Shown: piece after piece, positions 46,779 to 56,289 of the stretch
Position numbering within the stretch: the first letter of the stretch is position 1
How the letters are laid out: every line of letters begins with the position of its first letter
Source of the DNA: Terriglobia bacterium
Lineage (GTDB): Bacteria; Acidobacteriota; Terriglobia; Bryobacterales; UBA6623
Direction: 5' to 3'
Length of the DNA: 64,000 nucleotides
Assembly (NCBI GenBank): GCA_009841225.1
Contig: VXMF01000022.1
Location: forward strand, 1-64,000
Translations under genes and position numbers: made by a program
The notes under the pieces: generated by a model
Databases searched by the model: none
What the model was told of the DNA's origin: nothing
What the model saw: the letters and a program-made list of their open reading frames with translations, nothing else

Positions 46779-49700
46779 TCAGAACTCCAGCCGCAGGCCG
46801 AACTGCATGATCCGTGGTGCGCTGGTACCGGTTATGCGCCCGGGATTTCGGGCATTGATGTTGTTGCGCGGATTCAGCAGGTTGGCGTGGTTGAAGGCGT
46901 TGAACATCTCCCAGCGGAACTGCAGCTCCGAGTTTTCTGTGATGTCGAACTTCTTGAACAGGGCAAAGTCAAGATTCCAGTTTCCGGGCCCGATGATGAT
47001 GTTCCGACCCGCATTGCCGAACCTCCCGGTTGCCGGATTCGCGAACGCCGTCGCATCAAAGTACTGCTGAATCAACTCGCCCTTGGATCGGCCCGTGTCG
47101 AGAAACGGATTCCCCACCAGGTCCGGACGCTGCCTGCCATACCCGGCCAGCGCGATGTCGCGTCCCGTGGTCGCGCTGAATGCTCTCCCGCTCTGGATCG
47201 TCAGGATCCCGTTGGTCTGCCACCCGCCGAGGGCCCACCGCGCGATTCCTCTTCCCTTCGGCGAGGGGATATCCCAGAGAAAGGAAGTCACGAAGCGCTG
47301 CCTGACATCGAAGTCAGCAAGGGCCTTGTCCAGCCGCAGGTTCAATGGATTCTGCGGTGGCGCCGTCTCCGTCGCTGACAGGTCGATCGCCTTGCCCACC
47401 GTGTAGTGCGCCAGGATTGTGTACCCATCGCTGAAGCGCTTGTTCACCGTGAACTGGGCCGCGTGGTAGCTCGAGAAGGCGGTCGACTCGTAACTGGTGA
47501 TGCCTTGGAATGTCGGCCCGTAAATCCGCCTCTGATTGATGTTACGGAGGGTAGCGCCCTCTCCGTAGATCGCCGGGTTGATCTGCCTCCGCAGCGGTAG
47601 GTGCGTGGCCTTGGAGCCGACATAGGCCGCTGTCACGATGAAGTCCCGCATCACCTCCTGCTGGATATTGAAGTTCCACTGCTGGTTGTAGGCGGCGACG
47701 GTGTCCTCGTCCACCGAGAGACCGATTTCCACCGGCAGGATGTACTGGTATGCGGCACGCTCCTGGTCGGACTCCGGTTGACGGTAGGGAAAGGGGTTCA
47801 GCATTCCGCCGAAGGGATTCGAGAAGCTCTCAGGCCCGTTGACCCTAGTCTGGAGCGAGTACGGGGGAGAGTTCACGAAATGGCTCAGCATGTGAAAGCG
47901 CGGGGTGTCGTAGAAGATGCCGTAGGCCGCCCGGATGCTGGTCTTGTTGTGTGCGAAGGGGCTCCACGCCAGTCCTAGGCGAGGCGCGAAGTTGTTCCAG
48001 TCGCTTGCGGCACCACCGCGGAAGACGCCGGAGTCGTCGGCGTATAGGAGCCCCACCGGCGCGTTCGGGAAGACTTCGGACTGTTGTCCCGCCCGAAAGA
48101 CCGAGAGCTCGTCCGGTGCGGAATAGAACGGCAGGTACGGCTCCCAGCGCATACCCAGCGACAGGGTCACGTTCGAGCGGACCTTCCAGTCATCCTGGAA
48201 ATAGAAATTGGGAGCCCGCGCTCGAATGTCGTTGATTCGCAGCGATCCCTGGCGGAAGTTGGCCGGTCGGCCGAGCAGGAAATCCGCATAGGAGTTTCCG
48301 CTGAACCTGCCCGTGAAGTTGAATTGAGGGTCCACCAGATTCGCGGTAACTCGGTAGCTCTGGCTGTAGCGATACTCGGCGCCGAGCTTCATCATGTGCG
48401 CGCCTGCCGTGTAGGCCACGTCATAGCGTGCCTGCCAGGTCTTGCGATCGATTCGCACCAGGTTCTCCTGCGCCAGGTTCCAGTACCCGTTGACTCTGCC
48501 GCGGTAGTGCGGCACGAGCTCGATCTGGCTCTCGGGCGCGCCGCGGTTCACGTTCAATCCGAGGCTCTGGTAGGAGACCTCCTGGCCGCTCTCGCCGATG
48601 GTGGGAAGCGGACCGCGGTCGATCTCGGTTCGGTTGAACGTGAACTGCGCAGTCGCAAGCAGGGAAGGGCTTGCCGTCCAGGTGTGCTGCCCTTGGATGT
48701 TCCTGTTGATGAAATCGATATCCGCGACGAGCCTGGGCAATCCCGCAGTCTTGAACTCGTTGCTGGACTGCATGAGCAGCCTGCCGCTGATCCGCTGCTT
48801 GCTGCTTGCCTGGTGGTCGCCCCGGGCGATGTACTGGTCGCTGTCGAAGTTGATGGGACGGTTGAAGATGTGCCTCCCGCCCGGTGCGTTCGGGCCTGGG
48901 ATCAGCTCGTTCAGGAAGTTGACCGAGGCAGGGTCCCACCGCATGTCCGGGATCAGGGCATTCGGGAACGGCTCGCCGTTCGACGGATCGTTCGGCTTCC
49001 GGCCAGTCGACGAGAAATCCCCGGACCGCTCGGCACCCGTCGGTACGAACAGGCCGGAAAACGTGGCCGCTTGGCGTTGCCTGACTGCCTCGTACGCGCC
49101 GAAGAAGAACGTTCGATTCCGTACGACCGGCCCCCCGAAGGTGCCCCCGTACTGGTTGCGCCGGAGCTTTCCCTTCTCCAGACCGAAGAAACTCCGGGCG
49201 TCGAGAATGTCGTTGCGCACGAATTCGTAGGCCGACCCGTGGAACTCGTTGGTTCCGGACTTCGTCACGGCATTGACAATCGCTCCCATGTTGCGGCCGT
49301 ACTCCGCGCTGAAGTTGTTCGTCAGCACGCTGAATTCTTCCAAGGCGTCTGGATTCGGCATGATCGCGGCGACGTTTTGCTGGGGGTCGTTGTTGTCCCC
49401 GCCGTCCAGCATGTAGTTGTTCGAGACCGCGCGGGCACCGTTGACTGCCAGACCGGCGTTCTGGTTCAGGGAACTGGATCCCGGGCCCGTCACGACTCCG
49501 GGCACAAGGAGGACCAGCTGTACCGGGTTCCTGCCGTTGAGGGGCAGTTCGGTGATCCGCCTCTCGTCGACGATCTCCTTGAGCGTGCCGCCAACGGTTT
49601 CGACCTCGGCCACGGCACCGGTCACGGTGATGGACTCCGTTACCTGCCCCACTTCGAGGACGACCGTGACCTGCCTGCTCTGGTCCGCATCGAGCCGGAA

Positions 49701-50000
49701 CGACTCCGAGAGAAATTGCGTGAAGCCCTCGTGGGTCACTTGCACGTGGTAGTTGCCGACGGGCATCCGGGGGAAATTGAAGCGACCTGCTTCGTCGGAA
49801 CTGGATGCCCACTCCAGTCCGGTCAAGTCATTCACGGCTTGGACCTCCGCCCCCGGAATTGCTGCGCGGGTGCTGTCCTGCACCGTGCCCACGATCAGCC
49901 CTGTAGCTTGAGCCATGAGCGCAACCGGCAGGATCGCCAAGATTGCGACCGCGAGAAGAAACCGAACGGATCCGTACCGTTCGCACCTAGGTTCTTGCAT
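46779..50000 (-). CDS. TonB-dependent receptor, Oar-like with N-terminal CarboxypepD_reg domain
   Basis: LIVGTVQDSTRAAIPGAEVQAVN, NQYGGTFGGPVVRNRTFFFGAYE, FYFQDDWKVRSNVTLSLGMRWEPYLPF, C-terminal MQFGLRLEF. Confidence 0.92.
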   Translation of the reverse strand: MQEPRCERYGSVRFLLAVAILAILPVALMAQATGLIVGTVQDSTRAAIPGAEVQAVNDLTGLEWASSSDEAGRFNFPRMPVGNYHVQVTHEGFTQFLSESFRLDADQSRQVTVVLEVGQVTESITVTGAVAEVETVGGTLKEIVDERRITELPLNGRNPVQLVLLVPGVVTGPGSSSLNQNAGLAVNGARAVSNNYMLDGGDNNDPQQNVAAIMPNPDALEEFSVLTNNFSAEYGRNMGAIVNAVTKSGTNEFHGSAYEFVRNDILDARSFFGLEKGKLRRNQYGGTFGGPVVRNRTFFFGAYEAVRQRQAATFSGLFVPTGAERSGDFSSTGRKPNDPSNGEPFPNALIPDMRWDPASVNFLNELIPGPNAPGGRHIFNRPINFDSDQYIARGDHQASSKQRISGRLLMQSSNEFKTAGLPRLVADIDFINRNIQGQHTWTASPSLLATAQFTFNRTEIDRGPLPTIGESGQEVSYQSLGLNVNRGAPESQIELVPHYRGRVNGYWNLAQENLVRIDRKTWQARYDVAYTAGAHMMKLGAEYRYSQSYRVTANLVDPQFNFTGRFSGNSYADFLLGRPANFRQGSLRINDIRARAPNFYFQDDWKVRSNVTLSLGMRWEPYLPFYSAPDELSVFRAGQQSEVFPNAPVGLLYADDSGVFRGGAASDWNNFAPRLGLAWSPFAHNKTSIRAAYGIFYDTPRFHMLSHFVNSPPYSLQTRVNGPESFSNPFGGMLNPFPYRQPESDQERAAYQYILPVEIGLSVDEDTVAAYNQQWNFNIQQEVMRDFIVTAAYVGSKATHLPLRRQINPAIYGEGATLRNINQRRIYGPTFQGITSYESTAFSSYHAAQFTVNKRFSDGYTILAHYTVGKAIDLSATETAPPQNPLNLRLDKALADFDVRQRFVTSFLWDIPSPKGRGIARWALGGWQTNGILTIQSGRAFSATTGRDIALAGYGRQRPDLVGNPFLDTGRSKGELIQQYFDATAFANPATGRFGNAGRNIIIGPGNWNLDFALFKKFDITENSELQFRWEMFNAFNHANLLNPRNNINARNPGRITGTSAPRIMQFGLRLEF

Positions 50001-50629
50001 GAGTCACCTCCTGTGAGCGGCCCGGCAAGGCAGTGTGTAATGAGTGCAAGCTGAAGATACCCGAGAGCAGGAACCTAATCAAGCCGATTCACACAGGAAT
50101 TCGAGTTTTTCTGCCAAATCGGAAAGCGGGTTCGCAATCTCGGCATTCTTCGAGACAAATTCGTCCTCTAGTTCCTTTGCCTGCCAGCCCATGTCCTCGA
50201 CGTACCGGAGCGGCCGGACGACGAGTCGTCCGGCAAGCCATGCCCAGATTCCCCGACTACGAAACGAGGGCGGGTCCGGAGACTCCTCGCTATTGCGTGT
50301 CCAAATGGACTGCACTTCGTCAGCCAATCTTGGCGGATTCGGGCAGGTCTTCGACGTTCGCTCCTCGTGAGCCCGCAGCTGGGCATCGGTTGGCTGTCCG
50401 CCCTCGACGATTGCGCTCCTTCCGCCGGCCGCCTCAAGCCCAATCGCAACGCGGGGGGAGTCGACTCGCTAGCTGCTCCACCAAGTATTGGAGTCGGCCT
50501 GTTCATCCAAGCGTTGGTACAGTGAGCAGGCTGTCTTCCGCACATCGAAGCAGCCCGCCGCAAGACGGCTCCCCTGCGCTAAGCGCGAGGAGCGGCACAC
50601 TGACTGTGAATTGCAATCAAGGGCCCTGA

Positions 50630-51505
50630 ATGCGCCAAGGGACGACACAACCGGAGCCTCCGCAGCGGCCCAGGCCGGCCCCCCTGGACTGGGACCTGAT
50701 GGGGCTCCGGACTCCGCGAGTTGATGGGCCGGCGGTGTTGTCGCTTGGCCGCAACAGTCGCGGGCGGGATCTGGTCGTTGGCGACATCCACGGGCAGCGG
50801 GAGACCTTCGAGCACTTGCTGAACAAGGTCGGGTACTCGCCAAGCGATGGGGACCGACTGCTGCTTCTCGGCGATCTCATCGACCGCGGCCCTGACTCCG
50901 CTTCGATGTTCGAGTGGCTCCAACGCGACGACGTGACGTGCGTCCGCGGCAACCACGAGCAGATGATGCTAGACGCACTTGAAGGCGACCGCATGGCTCG
51001 GGAAGCCTGGATCGAGCTCAACGGAGGGGAGTGGTCAACGGCGCTCACCGCAAGCGAAGGCGATGCCTGGCTCGAGAAACTCCGGAGCATGCCGCTGGCC
51101 GTGGAGGTCGAGGGTGGACAAGGGACATTCGTGCTTGTCCACGCCGAGGTTCCGATCGAAACACCGTGGTGGGCCATGAAGGCTTGGCTCGTGGAGGGAG
51201 ATCACTGCGCGGGGGTGCGAGCGATCTGGGCGCGCGACAGGATCAATGGACGAGCGCTGCTTGACCGCGGGGTGCCTGACGTGTGGCGCACGTTCCACGG
51301 GCACACGCCCCTCAAGCAACTGGTGCAAATCGCAAACATGCGCTGGATCGACCTCGCCGCTGCATATGCGAGTCGCTTCGAAAGTGCGTCGATTGCCTGC
51401 ATTCCAATCGGCCCGGACGGCACGGAACACGACCCGGTCCTAGCGAGAGTGCTGGACGTGGATCCCAGCCAGTTCCAAGCGGCGGGTCGCCTACCGAGGA
51501 AGTGA
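50630..51505 (+). CDS. Metallophosphatase (PrpA/ApaH-like serine/threonine phosphatase)
   Basis: VVGDIHGQRETFEHLL, LLGDLIDRGPDS, VRGNHEQMM, FHGHTP. Confidence 0.9.
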   Translation: MRQGTTQPEPPQRPRPAPLDWDLMGLRTPRVDGPAVLSLGRNSRGRDLVVGDIHGQRETFEHLLNKVGYSPSDGDRLLLLGDLIDRGPDSASMFEWLQRDDVTCVRGNHEQMMLDALEGDRMAREAWIELNGGEWSTALTASEGDAWLEKLRSMPLAVEVEGGQGTFVLVHAEVPIETPWWAMKAWLVEGDHCAGVRAIWARDRINGRALLDRGVPDVWRTFHGHTPLKQLVQIANMRWIDLAAAYASRFESASIACIPIGPDGTEHDPVLARVLDVDPSQFQAAGRLPRK

Positions 51506-51848
51506 TGCCGCGGCGGTGCCGGTCATGGACTGGGCAGCGGGTCGTCGGCCCGCCTAGAGCTCTCGCTCTCTGCACATGCCGATGTGGTGTGCCTGACTGA
51601 CGCCAAGGGACTCATCCAGCAAGCAACACATCGCCTCCTAGGGATTCCGCTTGCGTCGAACGGCCAGCCTGGCGCGAGCGCGCCGCCACGGCGAACCAGC
51701 CATGCCTCTGCTAGGTGCGCGTGCCGATGCTCATGGCCCGCAGGCCAGCTGCCGAAGGCTGTACAATCAAGGGGCGCGCCGGAACTCAGAATCGCTGGGC
51801 TCCAGTCGGCGCAATCCTGCACGAGAGCGTTTGGGATAGTCGTCATAA

Positions 51849-51925
51849 GGGCACGTAGCTCAGTCGGTTAGAGCGCCTGCTTCACACGCAGGAGGTCCCC
51901 AGTTCGAGTCTGGGCGTGCCCACCA
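51849..51925 (+). tRNA. tRNA-Val (anticodon CAC), CCA encoded
   Basis: GGGCACG/CGTGCCC acceptor, CCTGC-TTCACAC-GCAGG anticodon arm, ACCA end. Confidence 0.95.
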
Positions 51926-52060
51926 TCTGCCCGTTTATTGTCAACCCCAGTCTCCCGTACGTCTTGCCCGCGATGACGGAATCACTGGGCAGATCCTGTC
52001 GTAGCGACAGATCACGAAACGACGGCCAACTACTCTAGAGACAAGACTGGAATTTCAGAC

Positions 52061-52372
52061 GTGAGTCTGCGCATCGATACACCCCGAGACCAAATCGCCG
52101 CCTTCTGTGGGCGTTGGCAAGTCACAGAACTAGCGCTGTTCGGTTCGGTGCTGCGGGAAGATTTCGGTCCCGACAGCGACATTGACGTGCTCGTGCGCTT
52201 TGATCGGCAAGCGCGGCACACGCTCCTCGACATTGGACAAATGGAAAATGAGTTAAGCCGAATACTCGGCCGCGACGTAGATTTGATCGAGCGCACGGCG
52301 ATTGAACGAAGCCGAAACTACATCCGCCGAAAGGCTATTCTCGATTCTGCCGAGACGATCTATGAGACCTGA
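52061..52372 (+). CDS. MNT-type nucleotidyltransferase domain protein (MntA-like antitoxin candidate)
   Basis: ELALFGSVLREDFGPDSDIDVLVRF (GSxxRxD..SDIDxLV). Confidence 0.88.
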   Translation: MSLRIDTPRDQIAAFCGRWQVTELALFGSVLREDFGPDSDIDVLVRFDRQARHTLLDIGQMENELSRILGRDVDLIERTAIERSRNYIRRKAILDSAETIYET

Positions 52373-52460
52373 CGACGCCTGCCTGCTCGACATGCTGTTG
52401 GCGGCGCGCGACGCACTGGATTTCGTCAATTCGCCGTACGAGGAGCCAGCAAGGCCGTGA
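52362..52460 (+). pseudogene. Truncated HEPN (DUF86/HepT-like) remnant, 32 aa
   Basis: MRPDDACLLDMLLAARDALDFVNSPYEEPARP* resembles HEPN helix 1; overlaps the MNT stop; premature stop. Confidence 0.65.
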
Positions 52461-52579
52461 GACCGCCACTGGCTGGACGCCACCCTTCGACTTGCGTATG
52501 ATCCTCCTAGACGGGTCGGTCGCAGCTGTTCCGAGAGCGACACACGGCCCAGCCTGCAACTCCTCGATTGTGGTGAACC

Positions 52580-54082
52580 ATGAGCCCACGCCTAACACCT
52601 CCAGCCCTATCGATCAGAGCCTTTCTGGGACTGCTGGCAGCGAGTATCGCGCTAAGCGCCCAAGCCCCTAAGAACATCGTCCTGATCCTTGCTGATGATC
52701 TTGGATACGGGGATCTGAGCGCCTATGGCGCGACGGCTTACGAGACTCCGAATATCGACCGTCTCGCCAAGGAAGGCCGCCTGTTCACCGACGCCCACTC
52801 CCCTCACCCGGTCTGCACGCCTACCCGCTACGGGTTGATGACCGGTCGCTACAGCTGGCGCACATGGGCCGGATCCGCCAATGTCTGGTCGGACGATCCG
52901 TTGCTGGTTGAGGAGGGCCGTTACACCCTGCCGATGCTGCTGCGCGAAGCGGGATACAAGACGGCGATCATCGGCAAGTGGCACCTCGGGTACGGCCGCC
53001 CCGGCGGCGCGAATTGGACGGAGGCGGGTGTCGATTACAACGGCAAGATCGCACCCGGGCCACTCGAAGTGGGGTTCGACTACTACTACGGCATCCCTCA
53101 CGTAGGCCAGCAGCCGCATGTCCTGATCGAGAACCATCGCATTGTCGGGCTGACCCCCGAATCCCCGCTGAAACTCCACCGCGACGAGCGCTGGATCGCC
53201 AAGACCTCTTACCTTGAGCGCTACGGATACCCTCCGAGACACCACTTCACGGGCGGCAAGGGTGCGCTGTACGATCATCGCGAGCTTGCCCTCAGGCTTA
53301 CGGAGAGGGCGGCAGGCTGGATCGAGGAGCACTCCGAAGATCCGTTCTTCCTATACTTCGCCCACCGCAACACCCACGGCCCGATCATTCCCAACGAGCG
53401 ATTCCGCGGCACGAGCGGGATCGGCTCCTACGGTGACTTTGTCTTGGAACTCGACTGGTCCGTGGGGCAAATACTAGACACCTTGGACGAACACGGCCTG
53501 ACCGACGAGACGTTGGTGTTGTTCTCGAGCGACAACGGCGCGGTCGTGCGCGGCCTACTTGGCCACCGCGTGAACGGAGCGCTTCGCGGCCAGAAGACCG
53601 AGGCGTATGAGGGCGGTCAGCGCGTGCCGCTGCTTGCGCGCTGGCCGGGACATATCAAGCCGAATACGCGTTCAGACGCACTGGTGGCCCTGACAGATAC
53701 GCTTGCCACGATCGCAGACCTATTGGGCAAACAGTTGCCCGAAGGCGCCGGGCCGGACAGTTTCAGTTTTCTCGAGGCGCTCTTGGATCGGAAGCAATCG
53801 TCGGCTGGCCGAACGGCGCTCGTCCACAACAGCTACCGAGGAGGGTTCGGGATTCGCCAAGGTGACTGGAAGCTGCTGATGTTCCAAGGCGGGGGCGGCC
53901 GACCGGTGGGAGGCGGCGGCTGGAACCCATTCGACTATGATCGGGCGATCCCGTACGGGCAGCTCTACAACCTGCGCGAGGATCTCGGCGAGAAGCGCAA
54001 TTTGTACGGGGACGAACCGGAGCGAGTGGCGGAGATGGTGCAGCTGCTCAGGAAGATCCGTTCATCCGGCAGCAGCCGGTAG
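52580..54082 (+). CDS. Type I sulfatase (arylsulfatase-like)
   Basis: KNIVLILADDLGYGDLSAYGA; FGly motif CTPTRYGLMTGR (CxPxR). Confidence 0.93.
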   Translation: MSPRLTPPALSIRAFLGLLAASIALSAQAPKNIVLILADDLGYGDLSAYGATAYETPNIDRLAKEGRLFTDAHSPHPVCTPTRYGLMTGRYSWRTWAGSANVWSDDPLLVEEGRYTLPMLLREAGYKTAIIGKWHLGYGRPGGANWTEAGVDYNGKIAPGPLEVGFDYYYGIPHVGQQPHVLIENHRIVGLTPESPLKLHRDERWIAKTSYLERYGYPPRHHFTGGKGALYDHRELALRLTERAAGWIEEHSEDPFFLYFAHRNTHGPIIPNERFRGTSGIGSYGDFVLELDWSVGQILDTLDEHGLTDETLVLFSSDNGAVVRGLLGHRVNGALRGQKTEAYEGGQRVPLLARWPGHIKPNTRSDALVALTDTLATIADLLGKQLPEGAGPDSFSFLEALLDRKQSSAGRTALVHNSYRGGFGIRQGDWKLLMFQGGGGRPVGGGGWNPFDYDRAIPYGQLYNLREDLGEKRNLYGDEPERVAEMVQLLRKIRSSGSSR

Positions 54083-54407
54083 AGCACTCGGGCTAGTGTT
54101 GCGGTCGGCAGCCGAATCAACCGCAGCCGGTCATGGGGACCATTTCGCAACGCGCCAATGCGTGAGTACTCTCAGTCATTGCTAGACACATATATCGCTC
54201 ACATATCCAGTCACCCTTGCTCGCCCCCTCTTCATGACGGGACCGCACACGGCGCTAGCGGACCGTCTCGGAAAGCCTGAGAGCTTGTTCAACGCCGTGG
54301 TCGGGGAGCCGGCTAGCACAGGCCCAGAGAAACGGATTCGGCGACGCCTACCGCAGTGCGGTGGATGAAAGCCGACCAGCTACAGTGCGTTCCGGCGCAT
54401 CACGGGA

Positions 54408-55871
54408 CTAAGGGCTCGATGCTGAAGCTTCCGAATCGCGGACCTTGCCGCGGTCGTAGTTCTGTACCCAGTCCCTACCAAACCGCACAACTTGGTCGAG
54501 GGTCTCGGACACGTCGGTCGATGTCGTCGCTCGGTTGACGATGCAAAGCCGGAGCGCGAACGTCTTGCGCAGGGTAGTAGACGAGATGAAGCTGTGGCCG
54601 TCCCAGAACACCTTGGCCAACACATTCTTGTTTAGGGTATCGAGGGCGTCCTCGTCCAGGCCGCCAGGGTTCACTCGGAAACAGACGATGCTGAGCGAGG
54701 CCGGGTGCAGCAACTCGAGCATCGGATTGCTTCGGACCTGCTCCTCGGCATGGCGGGCGAGTTCGAAACCGCGCAGTATGGCTCGTCGAAATGCGGCCAT
54801 GCCAAACGTCTGCACTGACATCCAGAGCTTCAGCGACCGGGCAGCGCGACTGAGTTGCACGCCTCGATCGGCGACGTTCGGGTGGTTCGAGCCCCAAATC
54901 GTATCTTGGATGACATCGTGCCGCAGGGTGAAGGGACGTTCGAGCGTCTGCACATCCTTCACAAGCAGACAGCCCGCTTCGTACGGCTGGAAGAACCACT
55001 TGTGTGCGTCGATGCTGATGGAGTCGGCCCGATCGATTCCGGCAAGCTGTCGTCGCCCGGTCTCCGTTACGGCCGCAAAGCCGCCATAGGCTGCGTCCAC
55101 GTGCAACCAGATGCCTTCTGCCGCGCAGTAGTCGGCTAGTTCCGCGAGAGGATCCACCGTGCCTGTGCTCGCGGTCCCGGCGTTGGCGCAAACCGCGATC
55201 GGCGCCAGCCCTGCGGCGCGGTCGGCGGCGACGCGACGCGCGAGGAGTTCCATGTCGAGACGGTACTCGCTGTCACTCGGCAGGGAGCGTATATGCTCTG
55301 GTCTCACACCAACGGTCAGCGCCGCACGCGCAATGCTCGAATGAGTCTGATCGCTCATATAGACGGCCGGGCGGGCGGGCGCGCCCGCCGCCTCGCGCGC
55401 GGCGACCAGAGCGTGAACGGCGGCGTCCGAAGCGCCGCTCACGAAAAGTCCGCCAGCGCCATCCGGGCAACCGAGCCACTGTCGGATCCACTCGATGACA
55501 GTCAATTCGATCTGGCTGGGGCCACTCGCAGTGAGCCACGTGCACTGATTGACGGTCCACGCGGCCGACATGAAGTCGGCCAGAACACTTGGCCATGTGG
55601 GCGATACCGGCACGAATCCGAAGAATCGAGGATGATCGAGCCGCGCCGCGAAGGGGAGGATCTCGCGCGCCGCCTGCTCGATGACCTCAGCGGCTTTCCG
55701 CCCCTCTTCGGGGGGCGCCTTGTAGAACTGTTCGGCGAGACCCTGCTGAAACTCGCCGTCCCACGGCGGTGCGTTCCGGAGAGTCTCGTCGCGTTCGACC
55801 AGCAACTCTACGACTCGGCGGGCGCAAGCGCGCATCTCCTCGGGAGACATCTGAAGATCGGTAGTATCCAT
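54408..55871 (-). CDS. PLP-dependent group II decarboxylase (aromatic-L-amino-acid decarboxylase family)
   Basis: GIWLHVDAAYGGFAAVTETGR, SISIDAHKWFFQPYEAGCLLV. Confidence 0.9.
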   Translation of the reverse strand: MDTTDLQMSPEEMRACARRVVELLVERDETLRNAPPWDGEFQQGLAEQFYKAPPEEGRKAAEVIEQAAREILPFAARLDHPRFFGFVPVSPTWPSVLADFMSAAWTVNQCTWLTASGPSQIELTVIEWIRQWLGCPDGAGGLFVSGASDAAVHALVAAREAAGAPARPAVYMSDQTHSSIARAALTVGVRPEHIRSLPSDSEYRLDMELLARRVAADRAAGLAPIAVCANAGTASTGTVDPLAELADYCAAEGIWLHVDAAYGGFAAVTETGRRQLAGIDRADSISIDAHKWFFQPYEAGCLLVKDVQTLERPFTLRHDVIQDTIWGSNHPNVADRGVQLSRAARSLKLWMSVQTFGMAAFRRAILRGFELARHAEEQVRSNPMLELLHPASLSIVCFRVNPGGLDEDALDTLNKNVLAKVFWDGHSFISSTTLRKTFALRLCIVNRATTSTDVSETLDQVVRFGRDWVQNYDRGKVRDSEASASSP

Positions 55872-56289
55872 CGATTCCGGATCCCTAAACGCTAGAGCAT
55901 TGTATCGGCAACTCTTTGGGCTGGCTGAGTCTACGATTCTGACATAGCCCCCAACAGGCTCTCGTTGGGCCAGTCACTCTCCCGCGAAGCTGCTAGGCAT
56001 CCAGAGTGAACAGCGGCGCGTCTCGGGCGAGGATTCAGCACTGCTGCCACAAATATGAGATGCCGCGGTGCCAAGGCGGTGTGTGCCGACCGGACGGGCA
56101 GATAGCATCGGCTCTCTCCCGTCGCCCCTTAGATTCCTTGCTCAGGGCGCGATATAGGGGCAACTTCACAGGCCTTGCCATCCGGCGACGCGAGCCAGGT
56201 CTGCGCGACGTGATGATGCGATCCCTTGATCTCGATCCCAGCATTCGCCGAGCCCGTCGGAGGGCTTGGTGCGGTATCGTTGCATCGCG

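Noticed and set aside
48084-50054. 656-aa plus-strand ORF opposite the Oar-like receptor
   Set aside because: Antisense open frame caused by high GC codon usage; the minus-strand frame has clear receptor motifs and signal peptide.
50079-50327. 82-aa minus ORF MADEVQSIWTRNSEESPD...
   Set aside because: Protein-like composition but no family recognised and no clear supporting signals; not enough to call as a CDS.
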